From assembly GCF_029893965.1 (NCBI RefSeq), contig NZ_JARXXP010000011.1, positions 62,001-126,000 of the forward strand: a DNA stretch of 64,000 bases, written 5' to 3'. Below, one piece after another: positions 27,184-36,523 of the stretch; the first letter of the stretch is position 1; each line of letters starts with the position of its first letter. The position numbers were made by a program, and so were the translations under genes. The DNA is from Paenibacillus sp. PastM-3 (lineage in GTDB: Bacteria; Bacillota; Bacilli; Paenibacillales; Paenibacillaceae). The notes beneath the pieces were generated by a model. That model was not told the DNA's origin. It saw nothing but the letters and a program-made list of their open reading frames with translations, and made no database searches.

Positions 27184-28109
27184 GATTCGTCACCGCCTCT
27201 GTTGATCCATTTCATGCCAACTACCGAAAACAATGCAATAAACAGGAAAGTGCCATAAGCGATCGCCGCACCTTTGCCATACTTAAATGCGCTGCCATTG
27301 AAAGAAGCATCAAACATATACCAGATCGGTGTAAAGGTTGAGCCATCAGGCCCGCCTACCATGCTCGAACCGGAAGACCAGCCGCTGAACAACAACATAG
27401 GCTCTTCCACCAGCTGCAATCCACTAATAATTGAAGTGATCACCAAAAACAGGTTGATTGGTTTTAACAGCGGTATTGTAATTCGTGTGAACACATCTTT
27501 GGATGATGCCCCGTCTATCATGGCTGCTTCATAAACAGAGGTATCTATGCTTGCCATCCCTGCCGTATAGAACATGACAAAATAGCCAAGGTTTTTCCAG
27601 AAGACCATCAAAATGACGACCCATCGGGAGGTAGCAACTGAACCAAGCCAGTTTATCTTTTCTTGAATAATGCCTAGTTCCATAAGCATATTATTGAGAA
27701 AGCCGCCCTGCCAGTCGAATAACAACGAGAAAATAATGCCGACAGCGACTGGAGTTGTCATATAGGCACTGAATACGCTAAGCCGAAAAAAGGTTTTATG
27801 GCGAATCAGCTTGCTTTCAATTAAACTTGCCACCAGCATACCTATAAGAACAAGAGCCGGCAGATATACAGCCATAAAGATCATGACATTCAGCAAAGAT
27901 TTCCAGAAAAAGGAATCATGAAGAAACAACTGTGTATAATTGCCCAATCCGATAAAATTGCGATTCCCGTATAAATCCCAATCCGTCAGACTGATATAAA
28001 GGGTAAATACTATCGGAAATAAGCTCAGGACTGCATATGATAAGAAATAAGGGGTTATAAAAAGGTAGGGCCATTTATTTTTACTGCTGATACCCTGCAT
28101 TTTCTGCAT
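27180..28109 (-). CDS. Carbohydrate ABC transporter permease (MalF/LacF type)
   Basis: A 309-residue permease with an N-terminal 'KNKWPYLFITPYFLSYAVLSLFPIVFTLYISLTDWD' helix typical of CUT1 MalF-like subunits, and an EAA loop 'SVYEAAMIDGASSKDVFTRITIPLLKPI'. It forms a heterodimer with the next gene. A hairpin lies between it and the binding-protein gene, probably setting lower expression than the binding protein. Confidence 0.88.
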   Translation of the reverse strand: MQKMQGISSKNKWPYLFITPYFLSYAVLSLFPIVFTLYISLTDWDLYGNRNFIGLGNYTQLFLHDSFFWKSLLNVMIFMAVYLPALVLIGMLVASLIESKLIRHKTFFRLSVFSAYMTTPVAVGIIFSLLFDWQGGFLNNMLMELGIIQEKINWLGSVATSRWVVILMVFWKNLGYFVMFYTAGMASIDTSVYEAAMIDGASSKDVFTRITIPLLKPINLFLVITSIISGLQLVEEPMLLFSGWSSGSSMVGGPDGSTFTPIWYMFDASFNGSAFKYGKGAAIAYGTFLFIALFSVVGMKWINRGGDES

Positions 28110-28131
28110 GATACTCTCACTTCCCGTCCGT

Positions 28132-28175
28132 TAAAACGGCAGCCTGATCTATTCGAGCGGGCTGCCGCTGTTTTT
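28132..28175 (-). terminator. Intra-operon hairpin between binding protein and permeases
   Basis: GGCAGCC/GGCTGCC arms (28138-28144 and 28160-28166) with a 15-base loop and TTTT on the minus strand. It lies after the binding-protein stop and before the permeases, so it may act as a partial terminator or 3'-end stabiliser. Confidence 0.7.
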
Positions 28176-28183
28176 ATATTTAA

Positions 28184-29539
28184 TTATTCGAAAACTAATT
28201 CAGGATGGTTCTTCTTCAGCTGTTCTTCCCATTTTTCCAGCGCTTGCTTGGCATCAAAGCTATTATCTTGAGCCATGACCTGCAGCACCAGCTCCGAGGA
28301 ACTGTAAATATCCTGGTCATATTTAGTAACCGCTTTAGATTTCATATTCGGGAATACTTTTTCAACCCAAAACTTCCCAAGGTCCTGTCCGCCGAAAAAC
28401 TCATCCGCCCCAGAGGAAAGTTTGGAGGTATCCTTAAAGAAGGATTTCAACGGCAAGATATAGTCGGATGTGGCAAAATTGGCTTCTGCTCCTTCGTCAG
28501 TGCCTAAGAGCCAGTTAAGATATGTCCAAGCTGCGTCCTTGTTCTTACTCTCTTTCCAAATGCCGATTGTCGTGCCTCCGTAAGGGAACCCGCCTTCAGG
28601 AGGCACCATAAGTCCCCAGCGGCCAGTGCTGGACTTATCGTTGGGCTTAATTACAAATTCAGGTGACCAGTTTGCTGCTGGATAAAAGATGACATTATCT
28701 TGAGAGTAGGATGCATTCCAGGTTGGCGACCACATAGCTAGCTTGCCTTCCGTATTGTTGTCGCGAACGGCCTGCAGTTGAGTAAATATTCGTAATACTT
28801 CAGCTGTGTTCACTTTATTACCGTCAACGATTGCAGTTGTACCCTGGTTGGAGAAGATCGTGTATGCATCCATCAGGCTTCCCAGCATGAAGCTCTTACC
28901 GCCGCTTTTCTCATACACTTCTTTGCCCTTTGCTATAAACGTATCCCAATCTGCGAACATTGCAGATAATTCATCGGGATCATCAGTACCAAAGTATTCT
29001 TTCGCCAAATCACGCTTGTAGGCCAGCGCACCCGGAGATCCGGATTGTTCCAGACCGACAAGTTCTCCCTTGCTGTTCGTAAGCAGTGGAAGCTCAAAGT
29101 CAAGCAGATTGGATGTATCAAATTTGTATGGTTCTTCAGATAAGCTTTGAAGTACATTCAGCTCATACAATGCGCCACGGAATGCGGCCTCTCCCCAGAT
29201 AATGTCCGGAAGCTCAGAACCAGAGGCAATCGAGGTCTGAATTTTTTTTAAATAATCTCCTGCAGATACCTCTACGAAACTCAATGTGACATTCGGATAC
29301 TTTTCATTAAATTTAGCTGCAGTACCCTCAAACCAGACTTTGTCCCAACCCCAAACCGTCAACTTACCGGAAACGCTTGCAGAATCGGGTGAAGTGTTTG
29401 TGCCTGTATTCCCGCTTACTTCCCCGGAAGCACCGTTTCCGCTGTTATTACCATTGCCGCAGCCAGCGAGAACCAAGATGAAGCATAATGTTAAAACAAG
29501 TGTGAAGAGCGATGATTTTTTACTGAATATTTGTCGCAA
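28184..29539 (-). CDS. Extracellular solute-binding lipoprotein (CUT1 sugar importer)
   Basis: A 451-residue lipoprotein (lipobox LAGC, then a Gly/Asn/Ser linker) of the family 1 binding-protein type, with 'LTVWGWDKVWFEGTAAKFNEKYPNVTLSFVEV' and 'IPDIIWGEAAF'-like blocks. It captures an oligosaccharide for the permeases downstream. It starts at TTG, with GGGGG 8 bases upstream. It sits next to a YesM/YesN pair, the usual arrangement in Paenibacillus for inducible glycan uptake; the sugar is not identifiable. Confidence 0.88.
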   Translation of the reverse strand: MRQIFSKKSSLFTLVLTLCFILVLAGCGNGNNSGNGASGEVSGNTGTNTSPDSASVSGKLTVWGWDKVWFEGTAAKFNEKYPNVTLSFVEVSAGDYLKKIQTSIASGSELPDIIWGEAAFRGALYELNVLQSLSEEPYKFDTSNLLDFELPLLTNSKGELVGLEQSGSPGALAYKRDLAKEYFGTDDPDELSAMFADWDTFIAKGKEVYEKSGGKSFMLGSLMDAYTIFSNQGTTAIVDGNKVNTAEVLRIFTQLQAVRDNNTEGKLAMWSPTWNASYSQDNVIFYPAANWSPEFVIKPNDKSSTGRWGLMVPPEGGFPYGGTTIGIWKESKNKDAAWTYLNWLLGTDEGAEANFATSDYILPLKSFFKDTSKLSSGADEFFGGQDLGKFWVEKVFPNMKSKAVTKYDQDIYSSSELVLQVMAQDNSFDAKQALEKWEEQLKKNHPELVFE

Positions 29540-29683
29540 TTCTTCTTCCCCCTTACAGCTGTTGTTTCAGCCTCCGTTTCCTGGGAACTCCAGGCCGTCT
29601 GCTGTATAGTTGTATATTAAGCTTGATGATATCCCCCAACAACAAGACGATCTGATGGTTTTGTACAAATTATGATAGTACCT

Positions 29684-31417
29684 TTATTCTGCGGAAATAT
29701 TCCAAGATGGCAGGAGAACAGTAACCTTGGTTCCTCTCTGCTCGCTTGAACGGATGACGAGACGGCCTTCCTGTCCATACAGATATTCAATTCGTTCGCG
29801 TATATTCCATAGCCCAATCTGTTTCATGCCTCCAGAAGGACGGCTTACTGGTGGCAATGTTCCGTCCATAATCGCCTGAGCCTTTGACTTGCTCATCCCG
29901 CATCCGTCATCTCTGACAGAGATCACCAGCCTGCCGCTGCGTTTTCGGATAATAATCTCAATATGTCCAATCGATTCTTTTTCCGCAAAACCATGAAATA
30001 TGGAATTTTCCACCAGCGGTTGAATCAAACTTTTTGGAATGGCATTATTCATTGCCTGCTCTTCCACATTCCATATCAGCTCGAATCGATCAGCATATCG
30101 GTATTTTTGGATTCGGACGAAGTGATTTATGATCTCTATCTCTTGCTGCACAGTGACATAAAGACCGTTGTCGCCAATATTTACCGCGTCATGCAAAATC
30201 CCGATGAAGGACTCCGTCATTTCTTCGATCGCCGCGAAGTTCTTTTTACGTGCCAGATAAACTACCGTATTTAGCGTATTGTATATAAAATGAGGATTAA
30301 TCTGAGCAAACAACAATTCTGCTGACATTTTCCGCTGCCATCGTTCCTGAGCCACCTTCTCATCCATCTGCCGCTGAATATCTGCAAGCATCTTTTCAAA
30401 ACCGTTCTTCAGCACCGATAGCTCATCATTGCTGCGGAATGACAACTGAACATTATAGTTACCCATGGATACCTGCTTCATCGCTTTTGTCATCTGCAGA
30501 ATCGGACGGATTATACTGGATATTATTGGGAGGAACAAAAGAAAGCAGAGTATCAGACACAATGCCAGGAAGATGGCCCAGTAGCGTAAAATATACCCAA
30601 CCCATTCATGAAATCGGCTCTTGGAGGTAAAAGTGAACACAGACCACTGTGATTTTTCAAAAGCGCTGGCCATATAATATCCCTTATCATGCTTGATTAC
30701 ACTAATTACCTGACCGTCAGTTGTCAGCATTTCTTCAGAAGGTTGTTCAACGCTAATGCCTTGCTTATACAGGAAGGTATGATCCGGCCCAATCCACGCT
30801 ACCTGGTCGAAAGACTGGCCCAAGTATTGGAACAGACTCTCAAATGCCGCATAATCAATATTCAGGAGCAGCACACCACCATATTGTGGATCGAATCGGA
30901 TAAAGAAACTGACGATCTTTTGGTTGTCAGGGTCTAGAATGATATGTGGAGTTGTAAATCCGCTCTTGGCATTGCTGTTTATTGCCTTCTGGTACCAGTC
31001 TTCTTGGAGAAGCCGTTCAAAATATGGATCCACATAGAGTGAGGACCAGAACACTTTGCCATCAGAGCGAACGATAGCCGAGCTTTCGAGATAGTCTCGC
31101 AGCACATTGAATTTTGTAAGCTGTATAACCACATCCCGGTATGCGCTAAGTTCATCATATGTAGACTTATATTCCAGCTGCTCTGCGAAATTCTGTAGCA
31201 GTTCATCATTCACCATATTGGCTGCATATTTCTGCACATCATCTATCAGGTGATTCATCTGATTCGTTGTCTGCTCTAAATGGATGGTATCTTCACGCAG
31301 CGCTTGCGCTTCAAGAATCGAGGAGAACTGCTCATAGGCCAATGCACTGATGGCAGTAACCGAAAGCGTAACGATTAGAATTACACTGCCAAGGATTTTG
31401 TTTTTTATTTTGCTCAT
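29684..31417 (-). CDS. YesM-type sensor histidine kinase
   Basis: A 577-residue kinase with an N-terminal membrane helix, a Cache-like extracellular domain, a second helix (about 281-304), HAMP and a His_kinase domain with 'AQINPHFIYNTLNTVVYLARKKNFAAIEEM', the LytS/YesM-type phospho-His motif. The ATPase domain carries 'LVENSIFHGF' and 'VRDDGCGMS'. The start overlaps the response regulator stop by 4 bases (ATGA). Such pairs sense extracellular carbohydrate directly or through a binding protein and activate the neighbouring transporter genes. Confidence 0.88.
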   Translation of the reverse strand: MSKIKNKILGSVILIVTLSVTAISALAYEQFSSILEAQALREDTIHLEQTTNQMNHLIDDVQKYAANMVNDELLQNFAEQLEYKSTYDELSAYRDVVIQLTKFNVLRDYLESSAIVRSDGKVFWSSLYVDPYFERLLQEDWYQKAINSNAKSGFTTPHIILDPDNQKIVSFFIRFDPQYGGVLLLNIDYAAFESLFQYLGQSFDQVAWIGPDHTFLYKQGISVEQPSEEMLTTDGQVISVIKHDKGYYMASAFEKSQWSVFTFTSKSRFHEWVGYILRYWAIFLALCLILCFLLFLPIISSIIRPILQMTKAMKQVSMGNYNVQLSFRSNDELSVLKNGFEKMLADIQRQMDEKVAQERWQRKMSAELLFAQINPHFIYNTLNTVVYLARKKNFAAIEEMTESFIGILHDAVNIGDNGLYVTVQQEIEIINHFVRIQKYRYADRFELIWNVEEQAMNNAIPKSLIQPLVENSIFHGFAEKESIGHIEIIIRKRSGRLVISVRDDGCGMSKSKAQAIMDGTLPPVSRPSGGMKQIGLWNIRERIEYLYGQEGRLVIRSSEQRGTKVTVLLPSWNISAE

Positions 31418-32961
31418 TGGAATCTTCCGCCCTTCTGCTGCAGGAAGTCTTTGGGCTGCATACCGGTGTTTCTTTTAAATACTTGGCTAAAATATTGACT
31501 AGTTTTATATCCTACCTTTTCAGACACCTCATAAATCTTGTAATCGCCGGTCTGCAGGAGCTGCTTAGCCAGCTTAATCCGATATTCAGTTGTATAATCC
31601 AGCAGGGATTGACCTGTCTCCCGCTTGAAAGTAGAGCGAAGATGAATGCTGCTAATCTGCAGATGGCTTGCAACAGTCTCCAGAGACAGATCCGGATCGG
31701 CATAATTGTCTGCAACATAATCCATTGCTTTGTTCACCCAACGCGAGTATCTTTGTCTCAACTGATCACGTTCCAGACGTTCTTCCATAAATCGATAACT
31801 ACAATTGATAATCTGCCGGGCATCATTGCCAAGCTCTTCAACGGGACCGCTGCTTCCGTCCCTGCGCCTCTCATTGCTGATCTCATCAATGACTGCGTGC
31901 AAATCGCTTACGTTTTTATGGGAGACAATGTTCTCAAGTTTGAGCTTCAGTAAATCAAGTTGATTTCTGTCAGGAGAAACGAAATACTGTCTGATTTCAT
32001 TTGCAATGACGGAATCGCCTATGTCCACAGGAATCTGATCCAGCAGAAATATGGTTCCCGGAGACATAAACAATAAATAATCATACGCTTGTCTCATTGC
32101 CAGGTATTTTTTGCTTTGGTATTCGGCACTTCCTGTAGAAATGATGAACCGTGGAAGAGTAGAAGGATAATGCACCTTTATGCTAGTCCGCATAATGGTT
32201 GAAATCTGGCGTAAGTTATAAATTTGAAGCAATACACTGCTTGAAGAGATTAACTTCACCAACACTAAGTAGCCTCCCTCATCCATCTCCAGAAAATGAA
32301 GATCCTCAACTTCCTCTGATTGGATACGGATGTCTTCGATAATGCGCTTACTCACGGCAGCCGGCCAGCGTGAGCTCTTTCGTGTTCCATCCTGAAAGAT
32401 AATGGTATCCAGTTCAAAATAAATCATGGCATATTGTCCTTGCTGATATTCCGCAGTGAGACGATGCAGACGAGATTCCCTATTGCCGGGAAAATCCGTA
32501 TGTTTGCCTGACAGCATATCCTTAAGTACGATATGTAACACCTGTCCTTGGCCTTCCTCTTCTGCTGCTTCGGCTATCAATTCAGTCTTTAGCAGTTTAA
32601 GTTGTTCAAGCAAACGGTTGCGGCTAATTTCATGTTTAAGCAGATAATGGGCAGCACGCATTTCCAGCGCCTGACGCGCATAATCAAAGTCACGATAGGC
32701 TGTCAGAAAGATCAGACGAGTTTTGGGTGCACGCTGGATGATCATCCGGCCCAGCTTCAATCCGTCCATCGGCGACATGGATATGTCTGTGATGACAATT
32801 TGCGGCTCAAATTCTTCAAATAATTGCAACGCCATGCGTCCGCTGGTAGCTTTGGCAACGACCTGAAAACCGTTCTCTGCCCATGGGACCATCTCATATA
32901 CATTATCAAGTGCAATTGGCTCATCATCGACAAGCATGACCGAAATTAGTGTATTGTTCAT
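31414..32961 (-). CDS. YesN-type AraC-family response regulator
   Basis: A 515-residue regulator: receiver domain with Asp59 (IVITDISM) and Lys in HYLLKHEISR, a long middle segment, and a C-terminal AraC HTH pair ('LSLETVASHLQISSIHLRSTFKRETGQS', 'ISEVSEKVGYKTSQYFSQVFKRNTGMQPKDF'-like). The start is the ATG with GGAG 9 bases upstream; a longer ORF to 33063 is rejected. It precedes its kinase in one operon and probably activates the binding-protein gene downstream. Confidence 0.88.
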   Translation of the reverse strand: MNNTLISVMLVDDEPIALDNVYEMVPWAENGFQVVAKATSGRMALQLFEEFEPQIVITDISMSPMDGLKLGRMIIQRAPKTRLIFLTAYRDFDYARQALEMRAAHYLLKHEISRNRLLEQLKLLKTELIAEAAEEEGQGQVLHIVLKDMLSGKHTDFPGNRESRLHRLTAEYQQGQYAMIYFELDTIIFQDGTRKSSRWPAAVSKRIIEDIRIQSEEVEDLHFLEMDEGGYLVLVKLISSSSVLLQIYNLRQISTIMRTSIKVHYPSTLPRFIISTGSAEYQSKKYLAMRQAYDYLLFMSPGTIFLLDQIPVDIGDSVIANEIRQYFVSPDRNQLDLLKLKLENIVSHKNVSDLHAVIDEISNERRRDGSSGPVEELGNDARQIINCSYRFMEERLERDQLRQRYSRWVNKAMDYVADNYADPDLSLETVASHLQISSIHLRSTFKRETGQSLLDYTTEYRIKLAKQLLQTGDYKIYEVSEKVGYKTSQYFSQVFKRNTGMQPKDFLQQKGGRFQ

Positions 32962-33084
32962 TGTTGAAATCTCCGTTCCTGTCGAATTTCGGATATATAT
33001 GCAGGTATAACGGAAGGTGAAGGCGCTGTCAATCAAAATCCCTTCTTGTATAGCTGTTCGCATTAACTCGGATCAGATGGCTAC

Positions 33085-33137
33085 CCGGTCGGAACCAGCG
33101 GAAGCAACGGGACTTTACCGTTGTATGGTTCTACCGG
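33085..33137. repeat. 53-base imperfect inverted repeat in an intergenic gap
   Basis: Nested complementary arms: CCGGT/ACCGG outermost, then GAACCA/TGGTTC, then AACGG/CCGTT around a 7-base loop. It would form one long hairpin with small internal bulges. It lies in the gap 32962-33140, directly beside the pseudogene terminator. No T-run follows on the plus strand, so it is not a standard terminator. Function unknown. Confidence 0.6.
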
Positions 33138-33140
33138 ATA

Positions 33141-33179
33141 AAAAAAAGAGCAGCCGGTTTATCCTCGGCCGCTCCTCTA
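33141..33179 (-). terminator. Terminator after the secreted-protein pseudogene
   Basis: GAGCGGCCG / CCGGCTGCTC arms with a 7-base loop and eight T on the minus strand. Confidence 0.8.
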
Positions 33180-33194
33180 ACACTACCCGGCATA

Positions 33195-33800
33195 TTACTT
33201 GCTGACGGTTACCTTAATAATGTCACTTACCGTCTCGCCCGCTGCATTGACCAGCTCTGCCCGGTATTCATACTCCCCGGAAGCGCGGCCGCTGCTGTGG
33301 CCGCTGTTCGAGGACAGCACAGCCTGTCCAGGCTTGTCGGTTGCGAGAACCGCTCCGCCTGTAATCTGGAATGTGTAGCTCTTCTCGGCAATGTTGCCCG
33401 CTACATCGCTCACGATGTATTTCACTACGTGGGGCCCGGCATCCAGTGCCGCAGCACTCAGGGTCTGTCCTTCAGCAACCGGCTGTCCATCCAGCAGAAG
33501 CTGGCTTGTGGCAACACCGGAGAGCCTGTCTTCTGCAGCAAGCTCAAATTTCAGCTGCGCTTCCTCTGTCACATCGCCAACCGCATGACCGGACTCCTTC
33601 AGCTCCGCTGCCGGTGGAGCAGTGTCAATATTAACGTTCAGTGTCTCCTTCGCTTCAATAAACGGCGCGGGATCGCTTGGTCCGTCGGCATACGCTGCGG
33701 GTCAGGCCCCGAATGCGAACCATTGCAGCGGCACAGTAACTGCTGCAGCTAGTATGCCGTTAAGCAGCTTCTTTTTCCAACCTGAATGCTTCTCCTACAT
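33195..33800 (-). pseudogene. Secreted Ig-like-domain protein remnant with two in-frame stops
   Basis: From an ATG at 33800 with GGAGG 6 bases upstream the frame reads a convincing signal peptide ('KKKLLNGILAAAVTVP') but codon 2 is TAG (33795-33797) and codon 33 is TGA (33702-33704). The frame then stays open to 33195 through a bacterial Ig-like segment ('AEDRLSGVATSQLLLDGQPV', 'HVVKYIVSDVAGNIAEKSYTF') ending in VSK. The total of about 200 codons is short for proteins carrying such domains, so much of the original gene may have been deleted. A downstream ATG-like start could make the 125-residue tail, but it would lack a signal peptide. Confidence 0.75.
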
Positions 33801-34023
33801 GTCCTGCCTCCTTAGGATATAAATCGGCGGTCTTCTCCATAATTGTCCACCGTTTGTCGTCTTATATGCTAGCATGCAAGAATCAAGTAATACCCACAAA
33901 TATGTAAAGTGCTGCAAAATTATACTTTTGGCCTAGACTATGGCAGTTCACCATAGAATTATGAAAAAAAGTCACAGTGTCGCGGTCTGGAATCTGACAC
34001 GTCCCTAAACGTTTCAATACAAA

Positions 34024-34057
34024 TACAGCAGCCGGCTTTGAATATCCGGCTGCTGTA
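34024..34057 (-). terminator. Terminator after lgt
   Basis: A perfect 12-bp stem TACAGCAGCCGG/CCGGCTGCTGTA with a 10-base loop, 50 bases beyond the lgt stop. The T-run is modest on either strand. The rest of 33801-34106 shows no credible gene. Confidence 0.75.
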
Positions 34058-34106
34058 TAAACTGTGTATGAATTTGTGTTAACACAAACATGATCTGAGG
34101 GAAACC

Positions 34107-35021
34107 TCACTTGGCAATGCCTTTAGTTCCTTTCTTTCGCTCAATCTCCGAGCTATACGGCACCGCTGTTTTCCGGATTCGTCTAACGATAATTAAAGCG
34201 GTAGCGGCCAAAAGAATAAGAACAGCCAGCAGTTGGGAGGTCCGGATATTTTCTCCGGCCTGCATAGTGCCCCAGCCCAGGAAAGCCGCCGGGCTCCATA
34301 AGGCTTTTAATAGAGCGGCAAGCCAATCAGGTCCGGCAAAGGACAGGCTGTCTGTACGCACTCCTTCCACATAAAAGCGTCCGAGGGAATACCATATGAA
34401 GTAGCCCATAAAGAGTTCACCGGATTTCAGGAATTTTCTCCGCCGCAGAATGAGCAGCAGAATAAGTCCGGTCAAGCTCCATACGGATTCATATAAGAAG
34501 GTCGGATGGTAATACTGGCCGTCTATGTACATCTGCTTCACAATGAAAGAAGGAAGCTTCAGCGTGCTGCTCAGAAATTCCTGTGATACAGGGCCGCCAT
34601 GGGCCTCCTGATTGACAAAGTTCCCCCAGCGGCCGATCATTTGCCCCGTAATTAATCCCGGTGCGCAAATATCGGCAATCCGCCAGAACGAATATCCCTT
34701 TGCTCTTGTATAAATAACCGCTGCAATTACGGCTCCTATCAAAGCCCCGTAGATGGCGATTCCACCGTGCCAGATCATGAAAATTTCGGCAATATTATTT
34801 TTATAGCTGTCCCACTCAAAGGCCACGTAATAGATTCTTGCACCGACAATAGCCGATGGAAAGCCAATCAGCAGCAGATCGTAGAAAAAGTCCTTTTCGA
34901 TTCCAAACCGCTTTCCCTCACGGATAACAAGCATTAAGCCTAAAAGAGCCCCTACCCCAATAATGATACCGTACCAGTGGACAGGGACCGGCCCAATGGA
35001 AAAAGCAATCGGGTTCAGCAT
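34107..35021 (-). CDS. lgt: Prolipoprotein diacylglyceryl transferase
   Basis: A 304-residue membrane enzyme that attaches diacylglycerol from phosphatidylglycerol to the lipobox Cys of prolipoproteins. Visible motifs are the N-terminal '[13 protein letters not shown]', the Lgt signature '[19 protein letters not shown]' (essential Arg) and '[12 protein letters not shown]'. About seven membrane helices are seen. The C-terminal tail '[24 protein letters not shown]' is basic and cytoplasmic. GGAGG lies 10 bases from the ATG. It is not in an operon with hprK, its partner in many Firmicutes, so it could be a second copy. Confidence 0.92.
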   Translation of the reverse strand: MLNPIAFSIGPVPVHWYGIIIGVGALLGLMLVIREGKRFGIEKDFFYDLLLIGFPSAIVGARIYYVAFEWDSYKNNIAEIFMIWHGGIAIYGALIGAVIAAVIYTRAKGYSFWRIADICAPGLITGQMIGRWGNFVNQEAHGGPVSQEFLSSTLKLPSFIVKQMYIDGQYYHPTFLYESVWSLTGLILLLILRRRKFLKSGELFMGYFIWYSLGRFYVEGVRTDSLSFAGPDWLAALLKALWSPAAFLGWGTMQAGENIRTSQLLAVLILLAATALIIVRRIRKTAVPYSSEIERKKGTKGIAK

Positions 35022-35060
35022 GCCGCTGTCACCTCCTTATTATGTTTGTCTGAGGATGAG

Positions 35061-35594
35061 TTAAAATAAAACGATTCCGCCTACCGCCGACAAAAGAATG
35101 ACTGCAAAAGGATGGATTTTATACCGGATTACCGCTATAAGACTCGCCGCACAAATCAGCAGCATCCCGAAGCTCTGCCAGCTCAGCCAGGACGCCTCTG
35201 CGCTCCCCAGGCCGAAATGAATAGCGGCATATACAATAAGCCCGGTAATGATGGGACGTAATCCGTAGAAGGAGGAACGCACCCAGTTGTTACTTTTCAT
35301 CCGGAGAAAAAAGGCTGTAAACAAAATGACAATGAGCAATGAAGGCAGGATAATGCCAATCGTGGAAACGATTCCGCCTATAATCCCCATTTGTGAATAG
35401 CCGATCAGTGTGGCTGTATTGGTCGCTATGGAGCCCGGAGCCATTCCCGCCAAAGCAACCAGCTCCTGGAATTGCCCTGTGGTAAGCCATCCTTTTTCTG
35501 CTATTTCGCGTTGAATCAGCGTAATCACGGCATACCCGCCGCCAAATGAGATCAGTCCAACCTTAAGGAACAGAACAAATAATTCCAGCAACAT
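35061..35594 (-). CDS. Short-chain chromate transporter (CHR) subunit
   Basis: A 177-residue half-size CHR protein ('LLELFVLFLKVGLISFGGGYAVITLIQREIAEKGWL', 'APGSIATNTATLIGYSQMGIIGGI'). It starts at the ATG 13 bases after its partner's stop; a TTG ten codons upstream overlaps the partner and is less likely. Half-size CHR proteins work as heterodimers and export chromate, possibly with sulfate-like specificity. The pair is one operon. Confidence 0.88.
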   Translation of the reverse strand: MLLELFVLFLKVGLISFGGGYAVITLIQREIAEKGWLTTGQFQELVALAGMAPGSIATNTATLIGYSQMGIIGGIVSTIGIILPSLLIVILFTAFFLRMKSNNWVRSSFYGLRPIITGLIVYAAIHFGLGSAEASWLSWQSFGMLLICAASLIAVIRYKIHPFAVILLSAVGGIVLF

Positions 35595-35607
35595 GCTACC
35601 AGCACCT

Positions 35608-36243
35608 TCAGATGTAATATTCAAGATAATTCAAACCCGGCTGCTGGTCCTTCATCTGCTTTTCGGTTTGGGCCGAAAGACCAAGCACCTTTTTGACGGC
35701 AATAATAGCGACTCCTGCAACAGGTCCACCCAGAATAAGATATCCGGAATGCAGCGGGGTGAACAGCAGCAGCAGAACACTGATACAGGCAATCAGCATC
35801 GTAGGGATATCCATGATCGACGCCTTGCCTATTTTATAAGCGGCCACAATAATCAACGCGACAACCGCAGCATGAACGCCTTTAAGGGCAGCCTGCACTT
35901 TGGGAACATCCTGGAACAGCATACCTAAAATGCTCAGAATGAGCACAATCAGAAAAGTCGGCAGAGTAATGGCGAATACAGCCACGACGGCTCCCAGGAC
36001 ACCGGCCAGCTTATACCCGACAAAAGCAGCCGAGTTTACCGCAACCCCTCCCGGTGCAGAACCGGCAACTGAAACCATATCGCCAATCTCTCCCGGCTTC
36101 AGCCAGGCCTTTTTGTCTACAATTTCCCGCTCAATGGCTGCAATCATGGCATACCCGCCCCCGAAGGTCGAAGGCCCCAGTTTTAAAAAAATAGTAAATA
36201 ACTGCAGCAGAACTTTAATATCTTCCTTTTTCCGTGCTTTCAT
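35608..36243 (-). CDS. Short-chain chromate transporter (CHR) subunit
   Basis: A 211-residue partner of the protein encoded just downstream, with the same 'LFLKLGPSTFGGGYAMIAAIEREIV' and 'APGGVAVNSAAFVGYKLAGVLGA' CHR blocks. It is divergent from the ROK regulator gene with about 280 bases of A/T-rich sequence between them. No chromate-responsive regulator is adjacent, so expression control is unknown. Confidence 0.88.
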   Translation of the reverse strand: MKARKKEDIKVLLQLFTIFLKLGPSTFGGGYAMIAAIEREIVDKKAWLKPGEIGDMVSVAGSAPGGVAVNSAAFVGYKLAGVLGAVVAVFAITLPTFLIVLILSILGMLFQDVPKVQAALKGVHAAVVALIIVAAYKIGKASIMDIPTMLIACISVLLLLFTPLHSGYLILGGPVAGVAIIAVKKVLGLSAQTEKQMKDQQPGLNYLEYYI

Positions 36244-36452
36244 TGCAAACCTCCGTACCCATATTGCCCATTTACTTGTTCAGACTTTAAAAGTATAACA
36301 CGTTAATTCCATTTTGGTAAAAAGTATGCCCATCTCATTGTGTTTTTCTTGTTAACATTCGGATTTCTGGCATATCCTTGATTATTATCCGGGAAACCCC
36401 GCTAACTTTCATCCAAAATGAAATTAACTTCATTATTCCTATATCAATAACT

Positions 36453-36480
36453 GGATAAAACTCCTTTTATCCGCTATACT
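36453..36480 (+). promoter_or_regulatory. Promoter with overlapping palindromic operator for the ROK regulator
   Basis: The perfect palindrome GGATAAAA-CTCC-TTTTATCC (36453-36472) covers the -35/spacer region, with TATACT (36475-36480) as -10, 44 bases before the start codon. This fits autoregulation by the ROK protein. Confidence 0.55.
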
Positions 36481-36523
36481 GGGCATATCCCGACCTACCT
36501 ACTTGGAAATGGAGCAGATATTG

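Noticed and set aside
33883..34110. 75-codon minus-strand frame downstream of lgt
   Set aside because: It runs through the lgt terminator hairpin and has no ribosome site or recognisable sequence.
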